From Gammaproteobacteria bacterium (GTDB lineage Bacteria; Pseudomonadota; Gammaproteobacteria; QNFE01), in assembly GCA_003645455.1 (NCBI GenBank), contig QNFE01000009.1, positions 1 to 55,342 on the forward strand: a stretch of 55,342 nt of DNA, given 5' to 3'. Shown one piece after another: positions 1 through 11,018 of this stretch. The position numbers were made by a program, and so were the translations under genes. Within the stretch, counting starts at the first letter, position 1. Each line of letters begins with the position of its first letter. The notes below the pieces were generated by a model. It was not told the origin of the DNA. It ran no database searches and worked only from the letters and a program-made list of their open reading frames with translations.

Positions 1-136
1 GTGCTGTTTAGAGAATGCAGAAAATAGTGCATTTTTATAGCAAAAATGAGGAAAATGGCAAGTCCTTTGACGAATTTTTGCTATGAAAAGGCGCATTTTG
101 TGTGTTTTATAAATTGTGCTTGATTTATGCAAAGGT
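1..136. repeat. Family C palindromic (MITE-like) element, cut by the window edge
   Basis: This segment matches, on the opposite strand, the palindrome at 47012-47113. Both share the ending GTGCTTG(A/T)TTTATGCAAAG and the internal AGAAAATAGTGCATTTTT. This copy lacks its outer left arm because the window starts inside it. It carries about 43 extra bases bounded by ATTTTT on both sides, and these form an 11-bp perfect stem (37-47 pairs with 74-84, ATAGCAAAAAT). It ends about 90 bases before hisC. No protein in it looks real. Confidence 0.7.
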
Positions 137-173
137 CTCTATTATAGAATCACCCCCCTTTTATTATTTTAAT

Positions 174-202
174 TTGCTTAAAATAGAATTTAATGATAAA
201 AT
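174..202 (+). promoter_or_regulatory. Candidate sigma70 promoter for hisC-tyrA-aroA
   Basis: TTGCTT at 174-179 and TAAAAT at 197-202 are separated by 17 bases, giving a plausible -35/-10 pair. The predicted transcript would start near 209, about 16 bases before the hisC ATG. In such AT-rich DNA chance matches are common, so this is only a candidate. Confidence 0.4.
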
Positions 203-224
203 ATTTTTTATTTTTTATAATTTT

Positions 225-1325
225 ATGATAGTTGCTAATTCTTATATTCAAAATCTTAACCCCTATATCCCTGGCAAACCTATTGTGGAGTTGCAGCGCG
301 AACTCGGTATACCGAATATTATCAAACTGGCATCCAATGAAAACCCACAGGGGACAAATCCAAAAGTGCAACAGGCTTTGCAAAAACAGATAGATAAGAT
401 AAATTTTTATCCAGAAGGATCTGGATATGATTTGGTGGTAAAATTATCTCAAAAATATCAAATTAAAAAAAAGATGATTACTCTTGGTAACGGCTCAAAT
501 GATGTTCTTGATATGATTGCTCGTATTTTTTTAAATCCTGATAAAAACTCCATCTTTTCTCAATATGCTTTTGCTGTCTACCCCATTGCCACTCAAAGTG
601 TTGGGGCAACTGCCAAGATTGCCAAAGCAAATAGTGAAAATCATAACCAACCATTAGGACATGATTTAGATAATTTTTTAAATTTGATTGATGATAAAAC
701 GACAGTTATTTTTATCGCTAATCCCAATAACCCTACCGGAGGTTATGTCGATAAAAAACAACTTACAAGTTTTTTATCCTGTCTGCCTTCTCATATTATA
801 GCTGTATTGGATGAGGCATATATTGAATATGTTGATGATAAAAATTATCCAGATGGCTTGGACTATATTAAGAAATATCCAAATTTAATCATCACTCGCA
901 CCTTTTCAAAAATCTATGGTTTAGCAGGTTTGCGTGTGGGTTATGCTATTTCATCAGAATATATTGCCGATTTACTAAATAGAGTTCGTCAACCGTTTAA
1001 TGTCAATTCAATGGCACAGGTTGCAGCAAGGGTGGCTATTGACGATGATGAGTTTGTCAAAAAATGTAAAATAAATAACAATCTCCAAAAGTCATATTTA
1101 GAGCAAGAATATAAAAAATTAAATTTAAAATTTATCCCTTCGGTTGCAAACTTCATCAGTGTTAAATTTGGCACAAAATCATCGGATATATATAGAAAAC
1201 TTTTAGAGCATGGAATCATAGTCCGCCCTATTGATAACTATAAAATGACGGATTATTTGCGAATTAGTATCGGCAATGAACCCCAAAACAAACAACTAAT
1301 CAAAGCTTTGCAAAAAATTCTATGA
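225..1325 (+). CDS. hisC: Histidinol-phosphate aminotransferase
   Basis: PLP-dependent class I/II aminotransferase of 366 residues that converts imidazole-acetol phosphate to histidinol phosphate; related enzymes also act on aromatic 2-oxo acids. Visible motifs are IKLASNENPQG near the N-terminus, the substrate loop IANPNNPTGG, LDEAYIEY, and the PLP-lysine segment TRTFSKIYGLAGLRVGY. The frame is open from 102, but the upstream part is AT-rich filler, and the conserved family start (ANSYIQNLNPYIPGKP) follows the ATG at 225. The stop overlaps the tyrA start (ATGA). The position directly before tyrA-aroA, as in pseudomonads, suggests it may also serve tyrosine and phenylalanine synthesis. Confidence 0.93.
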   Translation: MIVANSYIQNLNPYIPGKPIVELQRELGIPNIIKLASNENPQGTNPKVQQALQKQIDKINFYPEGSGYDLVVKLSQKYQIKKKMITLGNGSNDVLDMIARIFLNPDKNSIFSQYAFAVYPIATQSVGATAKIAKANSENHNQPLGHDLDNFLNLIDDKTTVIFIANPNNPTGGYVDKKQLTSFLSCLPSHIIAVLDEAYIEYVDDKNYPDGLDYIKKYPNLIITRTFSKIYGLAGLRVGYAISSEYIADLLNRVRQPFNVNSMAQVAARVAIDDDEFVKKCKINNNLQKSYLEQEYKKLNLKFIPSVANFISVKFGTKSSDIYRKLLEHGIIVRPIDNYKMTDYLRISIGNEPQNKQLIKALQKIL

Positions 1326-2170
1326 TAAATAAAATCTGTATTTGTGGAGTGGGGCTTATAGGTGGATCTTTTGCTTTGGCTTTAAAAAAAGCAGGTTTTG
1401 ATGGCGAGATCATAGGTTTTGGTAGAACCACTGAAAATTTGCAAAAAGCAGTTGATTTATCTGTTATCGATAGATTTAGTTGTGATATAAAAACTGCTGT
1501 GTCCGATGCTGATTTAATTATGTTGGCAACTCCTATGTTAATTATGCCAATAATCTTAAAACAGATAAAACCATTTTTGTCTCATAAACCTATTATTACC
1601 GATGTTGGTAGCGTCAAAGAATATTTAATCCAACAAGTAACTGATATCTTGGGAGATTATAATAATTTTGTAGGAGCACACCCAATTGCAGGTAAAGAAA
1701 AAAGTGGGGTAGAGGCTGTGAGTTGCGAGTTATTTATCGACAAAAAGTTAATCATTACTCCTTTGCCAAATACCAATCAAAATGCCATTGATGAGTTGAC
1801 AAAACTTTGGTTAAAAACAGGGGCAAAGTTGCAAACTCTAAGCCCCGCACAGCATGATAAAATTTTCTCCCATATATCTCATCTACCCCATATGTTAGCC
1901 TATTCTTTAATCAATACTCTGCACGATATTGAGCTTGATGATAATATTTTTGCCTATGCCGCAGGTGGCTTTTCAGATTTTTCTCGTATTGGTGCCTCTG
2001 ACCCTCAAATGTGGGCGGATATTTGCCTTACCAATAAAAATAACATCGCCGATAGTTTGCAAGAATATATTAGTCATTGTCAGCGATTAAAACAATTGAT
2101 TTTAACAGAAGATCATTATAAAATAATGGAGCTTTTTTCCCAAGCACAACAATTACGACAAAATCTATAA
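1322..2170 (+). CDS. tyrA: Prephenate/arogenate dehydrogenase
   Basis: NAD(P)-dependent oxidative decarboxylation in tyrosine synthesis. The 282-residue protein begins with a Rossmann motif (CGVGLIGGSFALAL). It also has TDVGSVKE and the family signature VGAHPIAGKEKSGVEA, followed by the helical C-terminal dimerisation domain (HMLAYSL, AAGGFSDFSRIGASDPQMWADI). It overlaps hisC by four bases and lies five bases before aroA. In Pseudomonas tyrA and aroA are fused; here they are separate. No ACT or chorismate mutase domain is present. Confidence 0.94.
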   Translation: MINKICICGVGLIGGSFALALKKAGFDGEIIGFGRTTENLQKAVDLSVIDRFSCDIKTAVSDADLIMLATPMLIMPIILKQIKPFLSHKPIITDVGSVKEYLIQQVTDILGDYNNFVGAHPIAGKEKSGVEAVSCELFIDKKLIITPLPNTNQNAIDELTKLWLKTGAKLQTLSPAQHDKIFSHISHLPHMLAYSLINTLHDIELDDNIFAYAAGGFSDFSRIGASDPQMWADICLTNKNNIADSLQEYISHCQRLKQLILTEDHYKIMELFSQAQQLRQNL

Positions 2171-2174
2171 ACCT

Positions 2175-3473
2175 ATGGAATTTTATATTAAAAATGGTGG
2201 TAACTTACAAGGTGAGATCACAGTCCCTGCGGATAAATCCATCTCTCACCGCTCTATTATTTTGAGTTCTTTGGCTCATGGAGTATCACAGATTACTAAT
2301 TTTCTTCAAGGTGAGGATAGTTTAAACACCCTTAAGGCTTTTGAGCAAATGGGAGTTAAAATTATTCGCCATCATAATGATTTAGAGGTTCATGGGGTAG
2401 GAATGCATGGGCTGAAAAAACCAGCTGGGGACTTATATATGGGTAACTCAGGCACTGCGATGCGAACTATGTGTGGAATTTTGATTGCTCAAAAATTTGA
2501 TAGCACTCTTGTAGGAGATAATTCGTTAAATCTGCGTCCGATGATGAGAATCATCAAACCATTAGAACTTATGGGTGGTAAAATAACAGCCTGCAAAGAT
2601 AGCACAGCTCCTTTAAAAATTACAGGATCACAAAATATAAGAGCAATAGACTATAAAATGCCAGTTGCCTCCGCCCAGGTAAAAACTGCCATAATGCTCG
2701 CAGGATTATATGCCACAGGCACAACAACAATCACGGAGTGCTCGGCAACACGTAACCATAGCGAACTTATGTTAAAATCTTTTGGTTATCAAATTGAAAC
2801 TGATAATAATAAAACAATACAGTTAAATGGTGGTGGCAAACTAACCTGTCAAAATATAACAATTCCATCTGATATATCATCGGCAGCTTTTTTTATAGTT
2901 GGTGCCACCATATCCCAAGGCTCTAATGTATTATTAAAAAATATCCTCATAAATCCAACCCGTGATGGAATAATAAAAATTTTAAAATTAATGGGTGCGA
3001 ATATAAAAATTAAAAATATAAAAAAAAATGGGGCTGAAAACATTGCTGATATCGCCGTTAAATATGCCCCTCTTAAAGGTATAAAAATCCCCCATCAACA
3101 TATAACCTCCGCCATTGATGAGTTTCCCATTATTTTTATCGCAGCCTCTGCTGCCACAGGCACAACAATACTCACCGAAGCACAAGAATTAAAAGTAAAA
3201 GAATCAGATAGGTTAGAGGCGATGGCAGAGGGTTTAAAAACTCTCGGCATAGAGGTCAAAACAACAGATGATGGCATCAAGATTAAAGGTGGCAAGATTA
3301 CAGGTGGCAAAGTTATGTCCTATGATGATCACAGAATAGCGATGGCATTTGCTATCGCAGGATTAGTCTCAAAAAAACCCATAGTAGTAAAAAATTGTCA
3401 AAATGTTGCCACTTCTTTTCCTGATTTTGTTCAAATATCTCAATCTGCGGGTTTGCAAATAAGAGAACAATAA
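2175..3473 (+). CDS. aroA: 3-phosphoshikimate 1-carboxyvinyltransferase (EPSP synthase)
   Basis: Sixth step of the shikimate pathway, making EPSP from shikimate-3-phosphate and PEP. The 432-residue protein has VPADKSISHRS at the N-terminus, GNSGTAMR, PVASAQVKTA and a C-terminal LKVKESDRLEAMAEGL plus DDHRIAMAFAIAG. GNSGT together with SAQVK resembles the AroA half of pseudomonad TyrA-AroA fusions and the class often called II rather than the E. coli type (inference from memory). It is the last gene of the hisC-tyrA-aroA run and converges on the dnrP-like gene 21 bases away. Confidence 0.95.
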   Translation: MEFYIKNGGNLQGEITVPADKSISHRSIILSSLAHGVSQITNFLQGEDSLNTLKAFEQMGVKIIRHHNDLEVHGVGMHGLKKPAGDLYMGNSGTAMRTMCGILIAQKFDSTLVGDNSLNLRPMMRIIKPLELMGGKITACKDSTAPLKITGSQNIRAIDYKMPVASAQVKTAIMLAGLYATGTTTITECSATRNHSELMLKSFGYQIETDNNKTIQLNGGGKLTCQNITIPSDISSAAFFIVGATISQGSNVLLKNILINPTRDGIIKILKLMGANIKIKNIKKNGAENIADIAVKYAPLKGIKIPHQHITSAIDEFPIIFIAASAATGTTILTEAQELKVKESDRLEAMAEGLKTLGIEVKTTDDGIKIKGGKITGGKVMSYDDHRIAMAFAIAGLVSKKPIVVKNCQNVATSFPDFVQISQSAGLQIREQ

Positions 3474-3494
3474 GAGGTTTCAGAAAATTTACCG

Positions 3495-3677
3495 TTATCG
3501 TGGCAGATAGAACATCATAAAAAAACTTATGATGGTGACTGCTATAACAAAATAAGTAAATTTTTTTTTGGCAGATACTGACCAACCATTTTTTTGATAA
3601 TGCAAAGGTGCCATACATTCAGAGCAAGTATCTATGTTATCTGAGTTGTTATGTCCACAATATAGGCATGTTGTCAT
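3495..3677 (-). CDS. Small zinc-ribbon membrane protein, DnrP-like
   Basis: A 60-residue protein with a four-cysteine zinc ribbon at its N-terminus (CLYCGHNNSDNIDTCSEC), a short basic linker, and one C-terminal membrane helix (FVIAVTIISFFMMFYL). It resembles the small DnrP-type proteins of gammaproteobacteria, whose role is not well defined. Its ATG overlaps the aroG stop (ATGA), so it is probably translated with aroG. The zinc ribbon would face the cytoplasm if the helix is a C-terminal anchor (inference). Confidence 0.7.
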   Translation of the reverse strand: MTTCLYCGHNNSDNIDTCSECMAPLHYQKNGWSVSAKKKFTYFVIAVTIISFFMMFYLPR

Positions 3678-4744
3678 TTTTGTCCGTTTAGATTTTTTTT
3701 ACGACGAGATTGCACTGCCTCTGATAGTTTTATTAGTATTTTTGTCGTATCTTCCCAACCTATACAGGCATCTGTGATGCTTATATCTGGGTCAGGTTTT
3801 TTATTAGGTTCTGTTTTTTGCTGACCTTCTTTGATGTGGCTCTCTAACATTATTCCTGTGATTCTATTGTCGCCTCGTGAGATTTGTTTTGCTAGGTCTG
3901 TTGCGACATCAATTTGTCTTTTGATGTTTTTGCGACTATTTGCATGTGAGCAGTCTACCATTATGGCAGATTCTAGATTTGTTTTGGATAAAATATGGGA
4001 GGCATCGTCGATACTTGCCGCATCATAATTTGGTTGTTTGCCTCCTCTTAGGATTATATGACAGTCTAAGTTTCCTGTGGTTGAGAACACCGCAGAGTAA
4101 CCATCTTTGGTAACTGACATAAAAAAATGAGGACGAGAGGCTGATATAATTGCATCTGTTGCTACCTGCACGTCTCCGTTGGTAGCATTCTTAAAACCTA
4201 CGGGGCAAGATAAACCAGAGGCTAGTTCGCGATGAGCTTGTGATTCTGTCGTGCGTGCTCCAATAGCTCCCCATGAAATTAAATCAGCAATATATTGTGG
4301 GCTTATAAGATCTAAGTATTCTGTGCCTGCCCCCACTCCCAGATTATTTATATCAAGTAATAATTTGTGTGCCATTTTAAGCCCAGTATTAACATGATAA
4401 CTGCCATTTAAAAAAGGATCATTGATAAGGCCTTTCCAGCCAACTGTTGTGCGTGGTTTTTCAAAATATACCCGCATAACTATGATTAAATCCTCTGATA
4501 ATTGTTCTTTATACACTTTTAATTTTTTAGCATATTCTAATGCTGACAGTGGGTTATGGATAGAGCAAGGACCCACTATGACAACCAATCTATCATCTTT
4601 TAAGTTTAAAACATGGCTTATGGCTTGGCGAGTATAATAAACTGTCTCCATAGCAGTTTTAGTGTGCGGAACATTTTTATGGAGCTGGTTTGGAGTTATC
4701 AATATCTCTTCGGTATTGATGCGGACATCATCTATTCTTTTCAT
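3674..4744 (-). CDS. aroG: 3-deoxy-7-phosphoheptulonate (DAHP) synthase, class I
   Basis: First step of the shikimate pathway (PEP + erythrose-4-phosphate). The 356 residues match the AroF/G/H family in length. Motifs include [58 protein letters not shown] and [11 protein letters not shown] cannot tell from sequence alone which amino acid inhibits it, so the symbol is a family choice. It lies between hisG and the dnrP-like gene with four-base overlaps on both sides. The pathway genes aroA and aroK are also in this window. Confidence 0.92.
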   Translation of the reverse strand: MKRIDDVRINTEEILITPNQLHKNVPHTKTAMETVYYTRQAISHVLNLKDDRLVVIVGPCSIHNPLSALEYAKKLKVYKEQLSEDLIIVMRVYFEKPRTTVGWKGLINDPFLNGSYHVNTGLKMAHKLLLDINNLGVGAGTEYLDLISPQYIADLISWGAIGARTTESQAHRELASGLSCPVGFKNATNGDVQVATDAIISASRPHFFMSVTKDGYSAVFSTTGNLDCHIILRGGKQPNYDAASIDDASHILSKTNLESAIMVDCSHANSRKNIKRQIDVATDLAKQISRGDNRITGIMLESHIKEGQQKTEPNKKPDPDISITDACIGWEDTTKILIKLSEAVQSRRKKNLNGQK

Positions 4745-5361
4745 AGTAGAGCGCCGAATGTTTGTTTTATGATTTTATGTTTTAATTTTAATGAAGCACG
4801 ATTTACTATCAAAGAGGAGCTAATATCACAAATATGCTCTAAGGGTTTGAGTCCATTTGCTGATAGAGTTTTACCAGTATCAACCACATCAACAATTAAA
4901 TCAGCCAAACCAATTAATGGGGCTAATTCCATTGAGCCGTATAATTTGATAATTTCAACAAGTTGATTCTTGCTTTGAAAATATTCCAAAGTTTGGTTGA
5001 CATATTTGGTAGCAATTTTTAACTTATCTTTACTCTTTAAGATGCTTTTGTCAAAACCCGCTACCATCAGGCGACATTTCGCAATCTGTAAATCTGTTAG
5101 TTGATAAATTCCTAATCCACCATGTTCTTGCACAACATCGTAACCTGCAATACCTAAATCTGCTGCTCCATGTTGCACATAGGTTGGCACATCTGTGGCT
5201 CTGACTATTAAAAGTTTAATATTTTTTTGGTTGGTGGGTATAATCAATAGTCTTGATTTTTCAGGATCTTCGGTAGGCTGTATATTTGCCCGCTCTAAAA
5301 TTGGCAAGGTTTCTTGAAAAATTCTACCTTTTGAAATTGCTATTATTAATGAATGATCCAT
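4741..5361 (-). CDS. hisG: ATP phosphoribosyltransferase catalytic subunit, short form
   Basis: First and committed step of histidine synthesis (ATP + PRPP). About 206 residues with [16 protein letters not shown] at the N-terminus, [13 protein letters not shown], and the phosphate-binding segment [17 protein letters not shown]. The C-terminal regulatory domain of the long form is missing. Short-form HisG normally works with HisZ, which is not in this window. The frame is open from a TTG at 5367, but the ATG at 5361, two bases after the murA stop, is the better start. The murA-hisG order is common in gammaproteobacteria. Confidence 0.93.
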   Translation of the reverse strand: MDHSLIIAISKGRIFQETLPILERANIQPTEDPEKSRLLIIPTNQKNIKLLIVRATDVPTYVQHGAADLGIAGYDVVQEHGGLGIYQLTDLQIAKCRLMVAGFDKSILKSKDKLKIATKYVNQTLEYFQSKNQLVEIIKLYGSMELAPLIGLADLIVDVVDTGKTLSANGLKPLEHICDISSSLIVNRASLKLKHKIIKQTFGALL

Positions 5362-5363
5362 AA

Positions 5364-6617
<1,254 letters not shown>

Positions 6618-6765
6618 TTAATGATATTTTTTACGATACAAAAAAAGTATATTAACACAATAGTAATTATATTTTTTATTAAAATTAATAGTGCTGAAAA
6701 ATAAAGGCAGTTTTTTAATTAACTCAATATGTTATTATGTGCTCTTTATGAGTATTAAAAAATTG

Positions 6766-8115
6766 ATGGCAAAAAAATTATATTTCGGCACAGATGGCAT
6801 AAGAGCACAGGTAGGATCCCCTCCTATGAGTGCAGATTTTATCTTAAAGTTGGGCTGGGCGATTGGCAAGGTTTTATCAAAAAACGGCAAAAATAAAATT
6901 TTAATCGGCAAGGATACCAGGATCTCAGGTTATATGTTGGAATCCGCTTTGGAGGCAGGCCTATCCTCCGCAGGTGTTGATACCTATCTTGTAGGTCCTA
7001 TGCCAACCCCTGCTATTGCATATCTTACTCGCACATTTGCAGCGGATGCAGGGATTGTAATTAGCGCCTCGCACAATCCATTTTATGATAACGGTATAAA
7101 AATATTCTCAAAAACCGGCGACAAATTAACCGACAAACAAGAGATAGCAATTGAAAAGCAAATCGCTGATAAATTTATAAGTGTCTCATCTGATGAATTA
7201 GGGCGTGCATATAGAATTGACGATGCCGCAGGCAGATATATTGAATATTGTAAAAATACCAGTGGTCTTAAAACAGATTTAAAACAATACAAAATTGTTG
7301 TAGATTGTGCTAATGGTGCTACCTACCACATCGCCCCCAAAGTATTTGCCGAACTTGGTGCCGAAGTGATTGCAATTTGTGACCAACCCGATGGTTTTAA
7401 TATCAATAAAAACTGTGGTGCTACGAATACTAGTTTTTTAGCCCAACAGGTCTTAAAAAACAAAGCAGATTTTGGTATTGCTTTGGACGGTGACGGTGAT
7501 CGTTTGATGATGGTTGATGAGGCAGGCGAGCAGGTAGCAGGTGATGTTTTATTATATCTTATCACCAAATACCAGATGAGTAAATCAAAAATAACAGGCA
7601 TAGTCGGCACTTTAATGTCAAACTTATCATTTGAATTGGCCATTAAAAAACTTGGATTAAAATTTTTACGAGCAAATGTTGGTGACAGATATGTTTTGGA
7701 ATTATTGAAAAAAAATAATTGGTTTATCGGTGGTGAATCATCCGGACATTTAATAAATTTGCACCTAAACACAACAGGAGATGGCATAGTCGCCGCTTTG
7801 CAAGTTATCAAATATCTGCAAAAAAATAATCTTACTCTTAATCAAGCCAAACAGGAGATTACACTTTTCCCCCAGATAATGCAAAATATCAAAATAAATA
7901 ACAATAATGCTACCGAATTATTGCAAAATAAAAAAGTCCAAAAAATAATTCAAGAGCAACAAGATTTTTTAAAAAACGATGGTCGAGTTTTAATCCGCCC
8001 ATCTGGCACCGAACCCTTAATCCGCGTTATGGCGGAGGGCAAAAATATGGCGGATGTTAAAAATTCGGTGGATAAAATATGCAACACAATTCAACAAGAG
8101 ATGAAAGATACCTGA
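6766..8115 (+). CDS. glmM: Phosphoglucosamine mutase
   Basis: Interconverts glucosamine-6-phosphate and glucosamine-1-phosphate for UDP-GlcNAc. A 449-residue protein from the chosen ATG, which gives the canonical start AKKLYFGTDGIRAQVG. In-frame ATGs at 6691 and 6748 exist but add non-conserved residues. The active-site serine is S102 in GIVISASHNPFYDNGIK, the metal loop is ALDGDGDRLMMVD, and the sugar/phosphate motifs are GGESSGH and RPSGTEPLIRVM. The stop overlaps the start of the restriction gene (TGATG), which ties the defence island to an essential gene. Confidence 0.95.
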   Translation: MAKKLYFGTDGIRAQVGSPPMSADFILKLGWAIGKVLSKNGKNKILIGKDTRISGYMLESALEAGLSSAGVDTYLVGPMPTPAIAYLTRTFAADAGIVISASHNPFYDNGIKIFSKTGDKLTDKQEIAIEKQIADKFISVSSDELGRAYRIDDAAGRYIEYCKNTSGLKTDLKQYKIVVDCANGATYHIAPKVFAELGAEVIAICDQPDGFNINKNCGATNTSFLAQQVLKNKADFGIALDGDGDRLMMVDEAGEQVAGDVLLYLITKYQMSKSKITGIVGTLMSNLSFELAIKKLGLKFLRANVGDRYVLELLKKNNWFIGGESSGHLINLHLNTTGDGIVAALQVIKYLQKNNLTLNQAKQEITLFPQIMQNIKINNNNATELLQNKKVQKIIQEQQDFLKNDGRVLIRPSGTEPLIRVMAEGKNMADVKNSVDKICNTIQQEMKDT

Positions 8116-11018
8116 TGTTAAATAGTGTAATTGCCAACAAAACAAAAAAATGGTTATTATCTGATAACTGCCCCATTAAAAATATAATAACCTATATAAG
8201 AGATAACGGCAATCTAAGAGACACCCAAATACAAGCCATTGAGATATATTTATTTTTAAAAATTAAAGCAGATAACAAACCACTCTGGCAACTTTTTTCA
8301 GATGGTTTTTTTATTAAAGAGACAGATTTAAAAAAAATACCTATCCAGTATATGGAGGCGATGGACTATTTACACTATAATACCCCGGCACATGCCCTGT
8401 ATGACTTTGCATCCAAAAAATATAACGAACAACCATTTTTGCCAGAACTTGCCCGATTAATTTTAGAGCAACCTGAAAAGATTGAATATGAAAAAATCAT
8501 AAAAAGTATTTTTTATAATGTCAGTTATGCTGATTATTTGATGAGTCTGCCAATGGGAGCGGGTAAAACTTTTTTGATGGCAGCTTTTATTTATCTTGAT
8601 TTTTATTTTGCTGACAACGAACCTGAAAACAAAAATTTCGCTCATAATTTTTTGATACTAATTCCCTCTGGTTTAAAATCATCGATTGTGCCAAGTTTGA
8701 AAACAATTGAAAATTTTAATCCAAGTTGGGTTTTGCCAGAACCTGCGGCAAGCAAAATAAAAAAAATGCTTAAATTTGATATATTAGATCAAGCAAAAAC
8801 AGGTGGCAAAAGCAACAAAACAAAAAATCCCAACTCTCAAAAAGTAAATCAATGTTTGCCAGACCCATTCGGACAAATATTCGTAGTAAATGCTGAAAAG
8901 GTGATTTTAAATCGAACTTATCTCAATAATAGCCGGGAATTGTTTGAAAAAACAGCAGACGAGCAGGATAAATATGCAAATGAATTAAGAAACTTAATAG
9001 GCAAAATTCCAAACCTATCAATCTTGATTGACGAGGTGCATCATGCAACAGATGGCGATATAAAACTGCGCCAAGTTGTCAATAAATGGCATAAAATCGG
9101 CAACATAACAACAGTTTTAGGCTTCTCTGGCACTCCATACTTATCAAAAATCGATAAAATACAAATAACAGATACATCTTTTTTTAAATTTTCACAAATA
9201 ACCAATACAGTTTATTATTATCCTCTGACAACAGCTATCAATAGTTTTCTAAAAACCCCAAAAGTAAAAGTTGCAGAAAATCTTGATAAATTTCAAATAA
9301 TCAAAAAAGCCATTGCAGATTTTGATGACAAATATAAAAATAAAGTTTATCAAAATGGCAATATTGCCAAGCTTGCCATTTATTGTGGCAATATAAAAAA
9401 TTTGGAAGAGGAGATATATCCCTTTTTGATCGGAGATTTAAAAATAAACCCAGATGAGATATTAAAATTTCATCGTGGCAATAAAGAATTTGCGTATCTC
9501 GCAGAAAATCAACTGCTTTTTAATACACTTGATACTCCAAAAACATTATCAGCTACAAAAAAACGTTATATTTTGTTGGTGCAAATAGGCAAAGAGGGTT
9601 GGGATAGCCCAAGTTTAACAGGTGTAGTGTTGTCTCAAAAAGGCGATAGCCCGAGGAATATGGTGCTACAAACTTCATGTCGGTGTCTGCGACAGGTTGA
9701 TAAAAACAAACATGAAACCGCCCTTATATGGCTCAACGAGTTCAATGCAAAAATCCTAAACCAACAACTAAAAAAAGAACAACAAACCAGCATAGAAGAG
9801 TTAAACAAATTAAAACCACACATAGATACCAAAAAAATAGCACGATTTTCAAGGCTTGAATATCTGCATCTACCAAAAGTTGAATTTTATCAACTCAAAA
9901 TAACCTATAATTCAATTGATGAAGAAAAAAATGCCGATACAAAAACAAAACTTAAAAATTTAACCAAAACAATTAAAAACTATAAAACAGCAAGCTTAAT
10001 TAAAACAGGTGAATTAAATAATATTGACGATGCCGATTTAAAACTAATCCAACATGATGGAGCAAAATCTGCAAGTTTTAACCAATGGATTTTTAATATT
10101 TCAAAAGAGAGTTTTAATACAATCAATCCAGCAAAATTAAATAAATTCCAAACACAATTAAAACTAATATTTGATAAAATCACTTTCATAAAAAACGATA
10201 TAATAGTATTTAATGAGTTGTATGATTTACATCAGATTAACTCGCAGATAAGACTTGCATTTAATATCAAAAGAAATTTACAAACCATGACAGAAGTTGT
10301 CGATAAAAAAGCGAATTTATTGATTGTTGATAATTTAAAGGCTGTTGAAAAGAATGAAAAATTACATCCAAATCAAAGCGATACAGAAAAAATATTAGAG
10401 TTAGATAAATCAGGTGGGTCGCTTGATATTGATATGACAAAAGCAAAACAAGATTATGATGCAGCTATAAAAACCTTAAAAGAGCAAGGCTTGGAGCATA
10501 TGATGCAAAGTTTTGACACCTTTGCAACAAGCAAAACTTATTCATCAGCAGTAAAAAGCAAAAACAACACTTTTCATTATCTACCTTATGATTTCAAGCA
10601 AAGTAATTTTGAAAAAGAAATTTTACAAAAAACACTCAACCTCCAAGATTTTAAAAATAATGAGTTGGAAATATATTATAATGGTGAGCGTGGTTTAACC
10701 GAATTTGTCATAAATTGTTATGCTAAACAAAATAAATATTGGCAAAATATCGGCAAATATACGACAGATTTTTTAATAATAAAGCGTAAAAATAAAGAGA
10801 TTCATCAAGCCTTGATAGTTGAAACCAAAGGCAAAGGGTTTGAAAACGATCCTGTTTTTAAAGCTAAACGAAAATTTGTTGAAACCGAATTTTTAGAACA
10901 AAACAAAGAAAAATTCAAATACAACAAATTTGACTTTCTTTATCTGGTTGATAGCGATGATATGCCAACAAATTTAAATAAATTAAGCGGCAAAATAAAC
11001 GAGTTTTTTAAGCAATGA
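8115..11018 (+). CDS. res: Type III-like restriction enzyme Res subunit (helicase/nuclease)
   Basis: A 967-residue protein with a superfamily 2 helicase core and a C-terminal nuclease. Walker A reads LPMGAGKTFLM (residues 147-152 for MGAGKT). The DExH box is DEVHH at 306-310, motif III is GFSGTP, and the helicase end includes QIGKEGWDSPSL and a TSCRCLRQV segment. Near the C-terminus YTTDFLIIK and ALIVETKGKGF provide a PD-(D/E)XK triad at D885, E903 and K905. The frame opens at 8079 inside glmM, but the ATG at 8115 that overlaps the glmM stop is the natural start. Together with mod it should cleave unmethylated DNA. Unusually, res precedes mod and two genes lie between them. It overlaps the next gene by four bases. 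Confidence 0.85.
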   Translation: MLNSVIANKTKKWLLSDNCPIKNIITYIRDNGNLRDTQIQAIEIYLFLKIKADNKPLWQLFSDGFFIKETDLKKIPIQYMEAMDYLHYNTPAHALYDFASKKYNEQPFLPELARLILEQPEKIEYEKIIKSIFYNVSYADYLMSLPMGAGKTFLMAAFIYLDFYFADNEPENKNFAHNFLILIPSGLKSSIVPSLKTIENFNPSWVLPEPAASKIKKMLKFDILDQAKTGGKSNKTKNPNSQKVNQCLPDPFGQIFVVNAEKVILNRTYLNNSRELFEKTADEQDKYANELRNLIGKIPNLSILIDEVHHATDGDIKLRQVVNKWHKIGNITTVLGFSGTPYLSKIDKIQITDTSFFKFSQITNTVYYYPLTTAINSFLKTPKVKVAENLDKFQIIKKAIADFDDKYKNKVYQNGNIAKLAIYCGNIKNLEEEIYPFLIGDLKINPDEILKFHRGNKEFAYLAENQLLFNTLDTPKTLSATKKRYILLVQIGKEGWDSPSLTGVVLSQKGDSPRNMVLQTSCRCLRQVDKNKHETALIWLNEFNAKILNQQLKKEQQTSIEELNKLKPHIDTKKIARFSRLEYLHLPKVEFYQLKITYNSIDEEKNADTKTKLKNLTKTIKNYKTASLIKTGELNNIDDADLKLIQHDGAKSASFNQWIFNISKESFNTINPAKLNKFQTQLKLIFDKITFIKNDIIVFNELYDLHQINSQIRLAFNIKRNLQTMTEVVDKKANLLIVDNLKAVEKNEKLHPNQSDTEKILELDKSGGSLDIDMTKAKQDYDAAIKTLKEQGLEHMMQSFDTFATSKTYSSAVKSKNNTFHYLPYDFKQSNFEKEILQKTLNLQDFKNNELEIYYNGERGLTEFVINCYAKQNKYWQNIGKYTTDFLIIKRKNKEIHQALIVETKGKGFENDPVFKAKRKFVETEFLEQNKEKFKYNKFDFLYLVDSDDMPTNLNKLSGKINEFFKQ

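Noticed and set aside
102-224. Upstream extension of hisC
   Set aside because: It is AT-rich, includes the end of a family C repeat and a candidate promoter, and lies before the conserved family start.
4613-4966. 117-residue + strand frame
   Set aside because: It lies opposite the hisG/aroG junction and has no independent features; the minus-strand genes have full family motifs.
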